A DNA stretch of 40,969 bases. Origin: Candidatus Poribacteria bacterium (GTDB lineage: Bacteria; Poribacteria; WGA-4E; WGA-3G). Numbering within the stretch: position 1 is the first letter of the stretch; every line of letters starts with the position of its first letter. Position numbers and translations under genes: made by a program. The notes under the pieces are model-generated. The model was not told where the DNA came from and did not search any database. It saw nothing but the letters and a program-made list of their open reading frames with translations. Positions 7,517-15,748 of the stretch are shown here, piece by piece. Where the stretch lies: assembly GCA_012270865.1 (NCBI GenBank), contig JAAXHL010000110.1, positions 1 through 40,969 on the forward strand, given 5' to 3'.

Positions 7517-8440
7517 CTGACTCTGCTCGGTACGGACATCTACAAGAGTTGAGGCATCGGTGAACCGGTAGATTTTTAGGGTCAGCACGAAACTGCTTAC
7601 CAACATGAGCGCGCCGACTGCGACGTGCGCGGTGGTGATTGTAACCGTAAGTGCTGTTGCGAATGTTTCTCCGAACGCCGTTAATTTCGCGAAAAATGCC
7701 CCTGTGCCGAGTATCAACTGAACAACAAGCAGCCCAAGTAATAACAGTGGCATTGATTGTCCAATTCCACCTGCTTCACTGTCCACTGTTAGTATACGTC
7801 TTGCGAGTAAAAAGATATGCAGTGCGACCAAGAAAGCGAAAAGCAGATGTGCGTCGAGCCTGCTCCCTGTATGCCGTAGAATCGCGCCAAAGATAAGTTG
7901 TACATAGATGAGACACGTTGTAATCAGGCTTAAGCGGCGCAACTTTCGTGCTGTCTCGCCTATAGTTGTAGACCTATCTTGCCACCAATCCCGCGAGGCG
8001 AACCATGCGATCCCACAGAGCAGTGCGAAAAACGCTTGTGCCAGACACGCATGTACGATGGCGAAGTTGAGGTTAATTTGCGTAACTCGAAGTCCACCGA
8101 GTACACCTTGTACAATCACGGCAATTAAGGCGGCGAGTCCGAGCCATTTTAGCCATTTGCGGGAATCTCTCACCAATATCAAAACGAAGAGCGCGATTGT
8201 CAACATTCCGACGAGTGACCCCATGAGTCGATGGCTATGTTCATATAGGATACCACCTACCATCTCTGATAGCGGATAGAGGAACATATTGTACCCGAAG
8301 GTTGTTGGCCAATCGGGTACCGCCAATCCGGAGTCTGTGCTCGTTACAATCCCGCCGATGACAATCAGCAAGAACGTCGCGCCTGCTGTGAGGCGTGCCA
8401 CCCTGTGTAGCCACGGACTATAACTCGTATTTTGCTGCAT
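7493..8440 (-). CDS. ctaA: Haem A synthase (CtaA/Cox15)
   Basis: 315 residues, eight predicted membrane helices. The enzyme oxidises the C8 methyl of haem O to a formyl group, giving haem A for the aa3 oxidase. Recognisable parts are TSTDSGLAVPDWPTTFG after the first helix (about 33-49), the histidine pair in YEHSHRLMGS (H68, H70), and further conserved histidines in the second half (LRHTGSRLDAH and HVAVGALML). The ATG at 8440 is preferred because GGGAA lies 6 nt upstream; a longer frame from a TTG (8461) is unlikely. It sits between subunit I and ctaB. Confidence 0.95.
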   Translation of the reverse strand: MQQNTSYSPWLHRVARLTAGATFLLIVIGGIVTSTDSGLAVPDWPTTFGYNMFLYPLSEMVGGILYEHSHRLMGSLVGMLTIALFVLILVRDSRKWLKWLGLAALIAVIVQGVLGGLRVTQINLNFAIVHACLAQAFFALLCGIAWFASRDWWQDRSTTIGETARKLRRLSLITTCLIYVQLIFGAILRHTGSRLDAHLLFAFLVALHIFLLARRILTVDSEAGGIGQSMPLLLLGLLVVQLILGTGAFFAKLTAFGETFATALTVTITTAHVAVGALMLVSSFVLTLKIYRFTDASTLVDVRTEQSQQLTVDSP

Positions 8441-8487
8441 GCCAAATTCCCAGATAAACAAAAAACGTGGAAGATTTTTGGTTGGAA

Positions 8488-8520
8488 GGATGGAAGATTG
8501 GGGTGACTACCCTTCCATCC
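8488..8520 (-). terminator. Hairpin between subunit I and ctaA
   Basis: GGATGGAAG (8488-8496) and CTTCCATCC (8512-8520) form a perfect 9-bp stem, extendable by GGG/CCC in the loop. No clean run of T follows on the minus strand, so attenuation or mRNA processing is as likely as termination. Confidence 0.4.
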
Positions 8521-8532
8521 TCCCTCAATCTC

Positions 8533-10371
8533 TTAGTCGCCACCGGTTGCGGGTGCGTGTTCAGGTTGCGTTTGCGGAAGCCAATCAGATTCTTCACCCG
8601 GTACACTATATTCATAGGGACCGCGGTAGACAGTCGGGATTTGATCGAAGTTGCCGTGCGGTACGGGTGTCGGTGCTTCCCATTCCAACGTGTTCACGTG
8701 CCACGGATTCTGTTCAGCGACTTTCCCTTTATAGATGCTCCAGAAGAAGTTGAAGACGAGTATAAATTGTGCGAAGCCGAGTGTGAAAGCACTCATCGTG
8801 ATAAAGATATTCATATCCGCAAAACCTTGTTCTTGGGTCACTATTTCTACCGCTTCGGCAAGTGGATTGGATATGCGCCGTCGATGTCCACCGACACCGA
8901 GGATATGCATCGGGAAGAAGGTGCAGTTGAACGCGGCGAAGGTCAGCCAAAAGTGAATCTTGGAGAGTAGATCGTTCATATAGCGTCCGTACATTTTCGG
9001 GAACCAGAAGATGATACCGCCAAAAACAGCGAACAGACTTCCACCGAACACGACGTAGTGAATATGCGCGACAATGAAGTAAGTATCGTGGATATAAATA
9101 TCGACAGGCGTGTTCGCCATATAGATACCGCTGAGTCCACCAATTACAAACATCGAAACGAAAGCAATCGCGTGGAGCATCGGCGCTGTAAATCGGATAG
9201 AACCTCGGAACATTGTCCCCAGCCAGTTAAAGGTCTTAATGGCTGACGGCACTGCAATAAGCATGGTGGTTGTCATGAATATGGAGCCTAAACCGGCACG
9301 CATTCCGCTTTGGAACATGTGGTGTCCCCAGACGATCCACCCCAAAAATGCGATGGCGATCATTGCGTAGACCATGGAGCGATAGCCGAAGATCGGTTTC
9401 CGTGAAAAGACGGGTATCAATTCGGAAGCGATACCCATACCGGGCAAGATAAGGATGTAGACTTCCGGGTGGCCGAAGAACCAGAACAGGTGTTGCCAGA
9501 GCAGCGGGTCCCCGCCCCCTTCTGCTGTTGCGCTGAAGAACGTTGTTCCGGCAAGCCTATCAAAGACGAGAAGCACAATTGCAGACGATAGTACCGGGAA
9601 AGCGAGTAGTAAAAGGATGGTAACGATGAAAAGCGACCAGACGACTAATGGCATTCGGAAGAATGTCATTCCGGGTGCACGCATATTGATAATCGTCGTG
9701 ATATAGTTGATAGACCCGACGAGAGAAGATAGTCCTTGAACGAAGAGGCTAAGTCCCCAGAGGATTTGTCCCCATTCGACCCCTGTCCACTGTGCGTCTG
9801 CAGAGAGCGGCGTGTAGCCTGTCCATCCTGCTGCGGCGTGTCCACCGGGTACAAAGAACCCTGCCATCATTATAACGGCTGCCAAGACAGCAAACCAAAA
9901 TGAGAGCATGTTGAGGATCGGAAACGCCATATCGCGCGTCCCAATCATCAACGGAATTAAGAAATTTCCGAAAGCACCGACAAGGATAGGGACGACGACG
10001 AAAAAGACCATAACCGTGGCATGCATCGTAAAGAGCATGTTGTAAAACGCGTCTGTCATAACGCCAGCCGGCATATAGAGTTCGAGCCATTCTTCTTTAT
10101 CGGAATCGTAAATCCGTTCCCACATTCTGTCGGCGGCTGTGACCACTTCACCTTCGTCCATGTATTGTTGCGATACACCGATGATAGGTAGCGGTTTTTC
10201 GGGGTAAGCGAGTTTCCATCTAAAGAGGAGTGCAAGCCCGCCACCGAGGAAAAGCATAATCAGTCCATAAATAAGAAACTGTCTACCGATCATTTTGTGG
10301 TCGAGCGAAAAGATATATTTACTTAGAAAACTTTCTTCATGGTGATGTTCTGTATGTTCGTTATCGTGCAT
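8533..10371 (-). CDS. ctaD: Cytochrome c oxidase subunit I (A-type haem-copper oxidase)
   Basis: The 612-residue catalytic subunit reduces O2 to water and pumps protons. Visible ligands, by homology: H117 and H438 for the low-spin haem, H436 for haem a3, and H301, H350, H351 for CuB; Y305 lies in HPEVY and forms the His-Tyr cross-link. E303 in the same motif, D147 with N136 and N154, and K379 mark intact D and K proton channels, so this is an A1-type pump. H428-D is the magnesium/CuA interface. Odd points are a long acidic loop between the first two helices (about 52-110) and GVGGHRRRI in place of the usual LG-MPRR. Subunit II is immediately upstream (2-nt spacing), ctaA downstream. Confidence 0.97.
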   Translation of the reverse strand: MHDNEHTEHHHEESFLSKYIFSLDHKMIGRQFLIYGLIMLFLGGGLALLFRWKLAYPEKPLPIIGVSQQYMDEGEVVTAADRMWERIYDSDKEEWLELYMPAGVMTDAFYNMLFTMHATVMVFFVVVPILVGAFGNFLIPLMIGTRDMAFPILNMLSFWFAVLAAVIMMAGFFVPGGHAAAGWTGYTPLSADAQWTGVEWGQILWGLSLFVQGLSSLVGSINYITTIINMRAPGMTFFRMPLVVWSLFIVTILLLLAFPVLSSAIVLLVFDRLAGTTFFSATAEGGGDPLLWQHLFWFFGHPEVYILILPGMGIASELIPVFSRKPIFGYRSMVYAMIAIAFLGWIVWGHHMFQSGMRAGLGSIFMTTTMLIAVPSAIKTFNWLGTMFRGSIRFTAPMLHAIAFVSMFVIGGLSGIYMANTPVDIYIHDTYFIVAHIHYVVFGGSLFAVFGGIIFWFPKMYGRYMNDLLSKIHFWLTFAAFNCTFFPMHILGVGGHRRRISNPLAEAVEIVTQEQGFADMNIFITMSAFTLGFAQFILVFNFFWSIYKGKVAEQNPWHVNTLEWEAPTPVPHGNFDQIPTVYRGPYEYSVPGEESDWLPQTQPEHAPATGGD

Positions 10372-10373
10372 CT

Positions 10374-11057
10374 TTATTGTCCTCCTTCAGCCTGCTGAGG
10401 CCATCTTTCTTGTGCCCAAGCATCGTAGTCCGCTTGTGTATGGACATTAAGGTAACCTCGCATCTCTGAGTGTCCGAATCCACAGAGTTCGGCGCACGGA
10501 ATTTCGTAGCGCCCTGCCTTTATCGCCTTAAACCAGACATTAATAAATCTGTTGGGTAATGCATCTTGTTTAAGCCTTAATTGTGGGACAAAGAAGCTGT
10601 GAATGACATCTATGGAGGTTAATCGGATATGCACGACCGCGTTGATGGGAACATGCAGTTCGTTTTCTAATGTCAAATCATCATCCGTCTCGAATTCGTT
10701 ATCAGGTCCAGGGTATGTCATATCCCAGTTGAACTGTTTTCCACTGACTTGGACGACAACATCTGGGTTCTCAGGAAATTGTCCGGGTGATTTAATATTG
10801 TTCCACTGTGGGTAACTAAACATAGCGAGTACAAAGACAATCACCGTCGTCGCGGCTGTCCAGACAATCTCTAAGGTTGTGCTTCCTTCAATGTAGGCAG
10901 CCTTCTTCCCTTCCTGATGTCGATATTTAATGAGGAAAACAATAAGGGTACCCATCACGAGGATGAACACAATAAGGGTAAGCCAATAGATAGCGTGAAA
11001 GAGGTTATCAACGCCTTGCCCGAATGTTGATATGTTCTCAGGTAGCCATTGAAGCAT
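10374..11057 (-). CDS. ctaC: Cytochrome c oxidase subunit II with CuA site
   Basis: 227 residues. Two membrane helices (about 20-43 and 63-82) anchor a cupredoxin domain on the outer face, which accepts electrons from cytochrome c through the binuclear CuA centre. The ligands are H153, C188, E190, C192, H196 and M199 in CAELCGFGHSEM. No cytochrome c domain is fused to the C-terminus, so the enzyme is aa3 rather than caa3 and needs a separate donor, such as one of the cytochromes or cupredoxins encoded upstream. The ATG at 11057 has AGGAGG 5 nt upstream. No typical signal peptide is obvious; the first helix may serve as anchor. Confidence 0.96.
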   Translation of the reverse strand: MLQWLPENISTFGQGVDNLFHAIYWLTLIVFILVMGTLIVFLIKYRHQEGKKAAYIEGSTTLEIVWTAATTVIVFVLAMFSYPQWNNIKSPGQFPENPDVVVQVSGKQFNWDMTYPGPDNEFETDDDLTLENELHVPINAVVHIRLTSIDVIHSFFVPQLRLKQDALPNRFINVWFKAIKAGRYEIPCAELCGFGHSEMRGYLNVHTQADYDAWAQERWPQQAEGGQ

Positions 11058-11085
11058 CAAATCCTCCTAACAGTGCGTCTCGTTT

Positions 11086-11091
11086 ATTATA
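11086..11091 (-). promoter_or_regulatory. Possible -10 element upstream of ctaC
   Basis: A perfect TATAAT on the minus strand lies about 30 bp before the ctaC start, in a 71-bp gap behind the ABC permease gene. No good -35 box is present at 16-18 bp, so an internal promoter for the oxidase genes is only a possibility. Confidence 0.3.
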
Positions 11092-11128
11092 GACAAGAAC
11101 GCAGATAAAATTTTTGTTCCTAACAAGT

Positions 11129-11911
11129 CTAATTCGCTTGCGTAGACGCGGTAAGCGTCGCGCCGACATAAGTTAAAACACAAAACAGGCTGGTAATCAG
11201 CATAGAAAGTGCCCAAGGCGCGCCTGCGCCAAATACTTTTGTAGTGGTGTCAAGGTAGAGGCAGTGTCGAAAAGCTGCAAGCCCATACGTTAAGGGATTG
11301 AACTTCATTGTCCATGCCAACCAACCGGGTACACCTGTGCTCGGAAAAAACGCGCCCGAAAATAACCAGATCGGGATCAGCAAGAGGTTCATAACCGCAT
11401 GAAACCCTTGTGTAGAATCCATTCGCCACGCGATGAGGAGTCCGAGATTTGTCAAACCGAACGCCAGAAGTGCGATTACACCGATCGAGAGTAAGAGTGA
11501 TGTCACACCGAATCGAATGCCTATCATCGGGCTGAGGAGCAGCAGGAGCAGCCCTTGTCCGAGTGCTAATGTCGTTCCGCCCAACGCCTGTGCGAGGACG
11601 ATCTGCCAGCGTGCTACAGGTGCGACAAGTATGCTCTGCAAAAATCCCTCGCGTCGATCATTCACGACAGAGATTGTAGCGAAAATGGACGTAAAAAGCA
11701 AGACTAAAACGACGATGCCGGGATAAAAGTATGCGATATATCCAGTTTCATCGGATACGCCAGCTGGTCGAAACGAGGCACTTAATCCACTACCGATGAG
11801 GAGCCACAATATCAGCGGTTGTGCGATAGCACTGAGGAGTCGGCTCCGTTGCCGATAGAACCTGACGATTTCGCGCGACCATATCGTTGTAATCGGTAAT
11901 AAACTTTTAAT
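11129..11911 (-). CDS. ABC-2 type transporter permease, N-terminus without a normal start codon
   Basis: This is the membrane subunit partner of the ATPase encoded just upstream, of the DrrB/NodJ kind, with six predicted helices and the sequence NDRREGFLQSILVAP typical of the family. The frame remains open upstream of the first possible TTG (11809), and the extra residues read TTIWSREIVRFYRQRSRLLS, a conserved N-terminal pattern of these permeases, so the true protein is about 260 residues. Between the upstream stop and that segment there is no ATG, GTG or TTG in frame. The only initiator-like triplet in a suitable place is ATT at 11911, inside a family A repeat. Either a rare ATT start is used or the repeat replaced the start. 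Confidence 0.75.
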   Translation of the reverse strand: MKSLLPITTIWSREIVRFYRQRSRLLSAIAQPLILWLLIGSGLSASFRPAGVSDETGYIAYFYPGIVVLVLLFTSIFATISVVNDRREGFLQSILVAPVARWQIVLAQALGGTTLALGQGLLLLLLSPMIGIRFGVTSLLLSIGVIALLAFGLTNLGLLIAWRMDSTQGFHAVMNLLLIPIWLFSGAFFPSTGVPGWLAWTMKFNPLTYGLAAFRHCLYLDTTTKVFGAGAPWALSMLITSLFCVLTYVGATLTASTQAN

Positions 11912-12008
11912 GTTCCTTGCGGTTTATTGAGGGGGTTAAGCATGCACCCGACTCTCCGTAGATCTGAAGAAACCCCCAAGCAAAACCCCTCCATTACATT
12001 ACGGGCTT
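11905..12008 (-). repeat. Start-proximal repeat, family A (copy 2)
   Basis: Plus strand begins TTTTAATGTTCCTTGCGGTT and ends CTCCATTACATTACGGGCT. The core includes CTCCGTAGATCTGAAGAAAC. It abuts and partly overlaps the N-terminal codons of the ABC permease. Same layout as the copy at 16528-16632. Confidence 0.7.
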
Positions 12009-12024
12009 GCAGTTTTAGATCCTT

Positions 12025-13023
12025 TTAATTTTGCCTATCCTTCCTCTCCTGGAACGGGTTTCCTGTCAATTTGATGAACACATCTGCAAGTGTAGGTTTC
12101 CCGAAGCGTATGGACTGGATTTCATCGGGAAATGTGGCGACCACGTCTCGAACAAACTCATGCCCTCGCTCACATTCAAGACGTAGTCCATCGTCTGTTA
12201 GCGCAGTTGAAATACCGAACCGTTCAGTAATAGCAGTGCCGAGTATATCGCTGTCTGTAGTCTCTATAAGAATTACATCGCCTCCGACTTCTGCTTTGAG
12301 TTCGTCAGGTTCTCCAAGTGCGACTAACCTACCGTCATCCAATATCCCGACCCGATCACACGTTTCGGCATCTTCTAAAAGGTGTGTTGTCATGAGTACA
12401 AGAATATCTTGCGTCTGTGCAAGCGCGCCGAGATAGTTGTTGAGTTGCTGGCGTGCGGTCATATCCAAACCGCTTGTAGGTTCGTCAAGCATCAGGACAC
12501 GCGGGGTATGCAGCAGTGCTTTCGCGATTTCAACGCGCCTTTTTAACCCTCCAGATAGGATTTCCACATGTTCTTTCGCTCTATCAGCAACACCAAAACA
12601 TTCAAGAAGCTCAGAAATCCGGTGATGCAGGGTTTTCCCAGATAGACCGTAAAGATGACCGTGATGGCGTAAGTTCTCAACGATGGTAAGTTTACCATCT
12701 AATCCTGGGTGCTGAAAAACGACCCCTAAGAAATCCCGAATCATTCTCACCTCGGTGGCTAAGTTATATCCGAGGATGTGAGCAGTGCCAGAAGTTATCG
12801 GTATCAGCGTAGATAAGATTTTAAAAAGGGTCGTTTTCCCACTTCCGTTGGGTCCGAGGAGTCCAAAAATCTCACCGGACGAGACGCTAAAACTGACGTT
12901 TTCAAGTGCGCGTCGTTCTGGGTAAGCATGCGAAAGATTTTTTACGTCAATTCGGTTTTCGGAAACCTCCGGTTTTCGGCTTTCAGTAGTTATGGAATTT
13001 ACAACTTCTGTATCTACTACCAT
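12025..13023 (-). CDS. ABC transporter ATP-binding protein, DrrA/CcmA-like
   Basis: 332 residues. The nucleotide-binding domain contains Walker A GPNGSGKT (57-64), the signature LSGGLKRR, Walker B VLMLDEPTSGLD and the switch histidine in TTHLLEDAE. A C-terminal extension of about 80 residues is usual for the DrrA-type group that drives export. AGAGGT lies 5 nt before the ATG. It forms an operon with the permease at 11129-11911, though a 100-bp repeat separates them. Position between a cupredoxin and cytochrome oxidase subunit II suggests export of something needed for oxidase biogenesis, such as copper or haem, in the manner of NosFY or CcmAB; this is inference and the substrate cannot be read from sequence. 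Confidence 0.92.
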   Translation of the reverse strand: MVVDTEVVNSITTESRKPEVSENRIDVKNLSHAYPERRALENVSFSVSSGEIFGLLGPNGSGKTTLFKILSTLIPITSGTAHILGYNLATEVRMIRDFLGVVFQHPGLDGKLTIVENLRHHGHLYGLSGKTLHHRISELLECFGVADRAKEHVEILSGGLKRRVEIAKALLHTPRVLMLDEPTSGLDMTARQQLNNYLGALAQTQDILVLMTTHLLEDAETCDRVGILDDGRLVALGEPDELKAEVGGDVILIETTDSDILGTAITERFGISTALTDDGLRLECERGHEFVRDVVATFPDEIQSIRFGKPTLADVFIKLTGNPFQERKDRQN

Positions 13024-13056
13024 GAAAACCTCTTGCTGACCGCTGACCGCTGATGC

Positions 13057-13854
13057 CTATTTCATCATCAGTTTCAGCGTGAATTCTTGTGTAACTGTGC
13101 CGCCAGCCTCTACGGTAACCTCAACAGGTGCTTCGTTGTTCGTGCCACACGCTTCATGCCAATACCCGAGTTTGTAGGTGCCTGCGGGAACATCTTCGAG
13201 TGTGAATTCACCTTTTTCGTTGGTTACAGCGAAATACGGATGCGGAACGTAGGCGATCCAAGCGGACATCCAACCGTGAATATCACATTTTACGGATACA
13301 GGTCCTTCCGCTTTCTTAACACCCGCGAGTCGTAATTTCTTCTGGTTTTTTGTCTGCTGTTTGTTAACCGGACGATTGATACTACTGAAGATATGAACGT
13401 TGTGGTTAACTCTATCGTTATTGAGCATTACGAGGCGTTGACCGAGCGGAACAATCTGGACATGCGGCGTGAACTTGCAGTTCTTTTGGTCGATTTCCAA
13501 TGTTGCTTCTTGGTCAAAATCTTTGCCTTCAGTAATGTCAATTAGATAGACAATTGTATTTTTTAGTGCGTTGTCTTCACCGACGACGACAGATTCATCG
13601 TATTTTTCGGTAGCACCACAAATTTTAACATCTTTGGTGATTTCGAGTACTTTCATTTCAGGCATTTCGCCTTCAAACTTCACAACACCACTAATCGTGC
13701 CGCCATTGCTTACTGCCATCGGGTTATACTTTTCAGGAAATACTAACATTTCCATTTCGCCTGCATCGGGGTCCGCCGCGAAGGTGATACCAACGATACC
13801 AACGTAGCAGCACACGAGCAGGAGGGTGAGACTTGCCAACAAATAGGTTTTCAT
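13057..13854 (-). CDS. Secreted cupredoxin-like protein with carboxypeptidase-regulatory-like domain
   Basis: 265 residues. An N-terminal signal sequence (1-26) directs it to the periplasm. The cupredoxin part has likely type 1 copper ligands in NHNVH (H151 or H154) and CDIHGWM (C190, H193, M196), the latter resembling methylamine-utilisation and plastocyanin-like proteins. A short beta-rich segment follows (about 207-260, EFTLEDVPAGTYKLGYWHE), as in carboxypeptidase regulatory-like folds. A paralogue at 21654-22400 shares this order. It could carry electrons between c cytochromes and the oxidase, or bind copper; both are inference. A family B repeat lies directly upstream and no strong ribosome site is visible. 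Confidence 0.82.
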   Translation of the reverse strand: MKTYLLASLTLLLVCCYVGIVGITFAADPDAGEMEMLVFPEKYNPMAVSNGGTISGVVKFEGEMPEMKVLEITKDVKICGATEKYDESVVVGEDNALKNTIVYLIDITEGKDFDQEATLEIDQKNCKFTPHVQIVPLGQRLVMLNNDRVNHNVHIFSSINRPVNKQQTKNQKKLRLAGVKKAEGPVSVKCDIHGWMSAWIAYVPHPYFAVTNEKGEFTLEDVPAGTYKLGYWHEACGTNNEAPVEVTVEAGGTVTQEFTLKLMMK

Positions 13855-13872
13855 TTTTTTTTCCTTTTTAGT

Positions 13873-13949
13873 AGTTATCAGTTGTCGGTTTTCAGTTAAA
13901 GAGCCTTTTGATTCGTCTCAAGTGTCTTTTGAACTGAGTGTTGATAACT
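13873..13949 (-). repeat. Dispersed inverted repeat, family B (copy upstream of cupredoxin gene)
   Basis: AGTTATCA (13873-13880) is complementary to TGATAACT (13942-13949); inside the left end is GGTTTTCAGTTAAAGAG. It starts about 19 bp from the cupredoxin start codon. Confidence 0.55.
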
Positions 13950-14028
13950 GAAGTAGATTTTATAATTCAGAATACACCGCAATCGGCGTGCTTCCAAATC
14001 ACGCCTGTCAGCCGGTGCTTCCATATTT

Positions 14029-15747
14029 TTAGACTTCTTCCGAATTTCTACGTTGTACGAACGCTCGTAGACCGAAGAGCAAACCGACAGAGAGGATCGC
14101 GATCAAAGGCGGATAAACGAACCGTCTTGAAGACGGAACAGGTTCAAGGACAAAAGTATACCAACTCGTCATCGTTAATTTTGTATCAACATCGCCATTG
14201 GAACCGTCCCAAGCAGAGAAGGCAATTGGAACAAAGATACCGGGTTCAAGTTGTAAGTCTTTTTTGTCTTCCGTTTTCAATGCACGTTTTACCCACAGTT
14301 TGTATTGTCCATCTGTGTAGTCACTCTGTACTTGGAGTTCGCCTTGCGCTTCCTGAGTTTCAGCAGCGTTGATCCCCTTAGCGGTAAGTTCAGTCACCTC
14401 GTCAGGTGTAGAGGCTTTCCAGTGCCAGAGATAGACCGGCAGTCTACCGCCCCATAAGAAATACGGTTTCGGAGCCGTCGGTCCTTGTGGCACCTTGACA
14501 GGAAATTGGACTGCTAATGCATCCTCAAGTGGTTTCCCTGTTGCTTCATCCATGTCGTCGCCGGTTGTCTGTGTTCGGTCATCCCAGACAAAGAGGAAGA
14601 CGACTTCTGTGTCGTTGTAAAACGATTTGACGTGTACGCCGTCGATCGTTGGGTTAAACTGTCGAGGTTCAATGACTATCTGCCCGACGAGCGGAAAATA
14701 TCCGGCTTCCAGCGTATCCCAAGCAGCATCATCGAAAGCGGGTAATGCCCCTTGAAGGTATTGCGAACGCAGTACGTTATTGCCAATCGCTGGTTCAGGA
14801 CGCTTTTCTGGCATAAGCGATTTCACGTAGTTCGCCAGATGCCAACTTTTTTCGTAGACGACTTTCATTGCGTCATTATAAGTCTGTATGTCCACTGCAC
14901 TGACTTCACCACCTTCCTTGATGGTGAGTGCGACATCAACAGCGGCATCCATTTTTTCGTAAAATTTTTCAATTTCTGCTTCTTCCGCCTCTGTTATCTC
15001 GTCACTGTTTTCCAATTCGATGAGGCGTTTGGATTCTTCAGCAGTCAACCCGAAGTTCAGGAAACTATCGCCTTCAAACGCTGGCATCGGTGAGCCAGCA
15101 ATTCCGCCGATGAATCGTTTGAAGATGTCTTCGGTGTCAGAACCGCCTCGGAAAGTCCAACCTTGTGTAAGATTTGCGGGCCACGTCTGGAAGCCCCAAC
15201 TATCCTCCAATGTCGGTGCGGAGGTCCCATCGCCGCGCCCGACGTTACCGTGGCACTCAACACAACCGAGTTCAACATAAAGTTCTTTTCCGATTTCGAC
15301 GCTCTGCTCGGCGTAAGAAATCTTTCCGTCCAAGGTAATCTGTTTCGGTGGGTTCTCATTTTCTTTGAACCCTGCGTAGAAGGTTTTGATATACGCGGTC
15401 ACTTGCCACCGATCATCGGTACTCAAGGCAGTTTCCCATCCGGGCATAGATGAACCGGGCATCCCATCGGTGATGATGTCAAAGAGGTCTTTATCTGTTG
15501 GTAGGTGTCCGGCTTCTGTAGACCGGATTTTATACAACCCACGTGTGAAATCCCTCGGTTTTGGAAGGAGAGTCTCAGCTGCGGAGCCGTCGCCTCTACC
15601 TTCGACACCGTGGCAGTGTGCGCAGGAATTTTCATAAACCTCTTTGCCTCTTTCGGACGCTTCTGGAGCGTTCTGTGCGTATGCTAACGTAAGAACACAC
15701 AGCATTCCCAGAACCAGTATCAGGAGAGTTACATTTCTGTTTTTCAT
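14029..15747 (-). CDS. Dihaem cytochrome c fused to ethylbenzene-dehydrogenase-like haem domain, C-terminally anchored
   Basis: About 572 residues. A signal peptide (1-24) is followed by two cytochrome c domains with CAHCH (42-46) and CVECH (162-166); a Met ligand for the first probably lies in SSMPGWE. Residues about 320-535 resemble the EB_dh family, which binds haem b in the gamma subunits of ethylbenzene dehydrogenase, DMSO-dehydrogenase and nitrite oxidoreductase type enzymes. A C-terminal helix (about 545-562) and RRNSEEV tail would fix it to the membrane with the haems outside. GGGGAGG lies 9 nt before the ATG, which is one base after the preceding stop, so it is coupled to the cytochrome at 15749-16525. 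No molybdopterin catalytic subunit is present in the window, so it is more likely an electron-transfer protein. Confidence 0.85.
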   Translation of the reverse strand: MKNRNVTLLILVLGMLCVLTLAYAQNAPEASERGKEVYENSCAHCHGVEGRGDGSAAETLLPKPRDFTRGLYKIRSTEAGHLPTDKDLFDIITDGMPGSSMPGWETALSTDDRWQVTAYIKTFYAGFKENENPPKQITLDGKISYAEQSVEIGKELYVELGCVECHGNVGRGDGTSAPTLEDSWGFQTWPANLTQGWTFRGGSDTEDIFKRFIGGIAGSPMPAFEGDSFLNFGLTAEESKRLIELENSDEITEAEEAEIEKFYEKMDAAVDVALTIKEGGEVSAVDIQTYNDAMKVVYEKSWHLANYVKSLMPEKRPEPAIGNNVLRSQYLQGALPAFDDAAWDTLEAGYFPLVGQIVIEPRQFNPTIDGVHVKSFYNDTEVVFLFVWDDRTQTTGDDMDEATGKPLEDALAVQFPVKVPQGPTAPKPYFLWGGRLPVYLWHWKASTPDEVTELTAKGINAAETQEAQGELQVQSDYTDGQYKLWVKRALKTEDKKDLQLEPGIFVPIAFSAWDGSNGDVDTKLTMTSWYTFVLEPVPSSRRFVYPPLIAILSVGLLFGLRAFVQRRNSEEV

Positions 15748-15748
15748 C

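Noticed and set aside
10374..11057. caa3-type oxidase with cytochrome c fused to subunit II
   Set aside because: Subunit II ends soon after the CuA motif; no CXXCH is present.
12025..13023. CcmA, the cytochrome c maturation exporter ATPase
   Set aside because: The protein has the longer C-terminal extension of DrrA-like ATPases and no CcmB, C, E, F or H gene is near.
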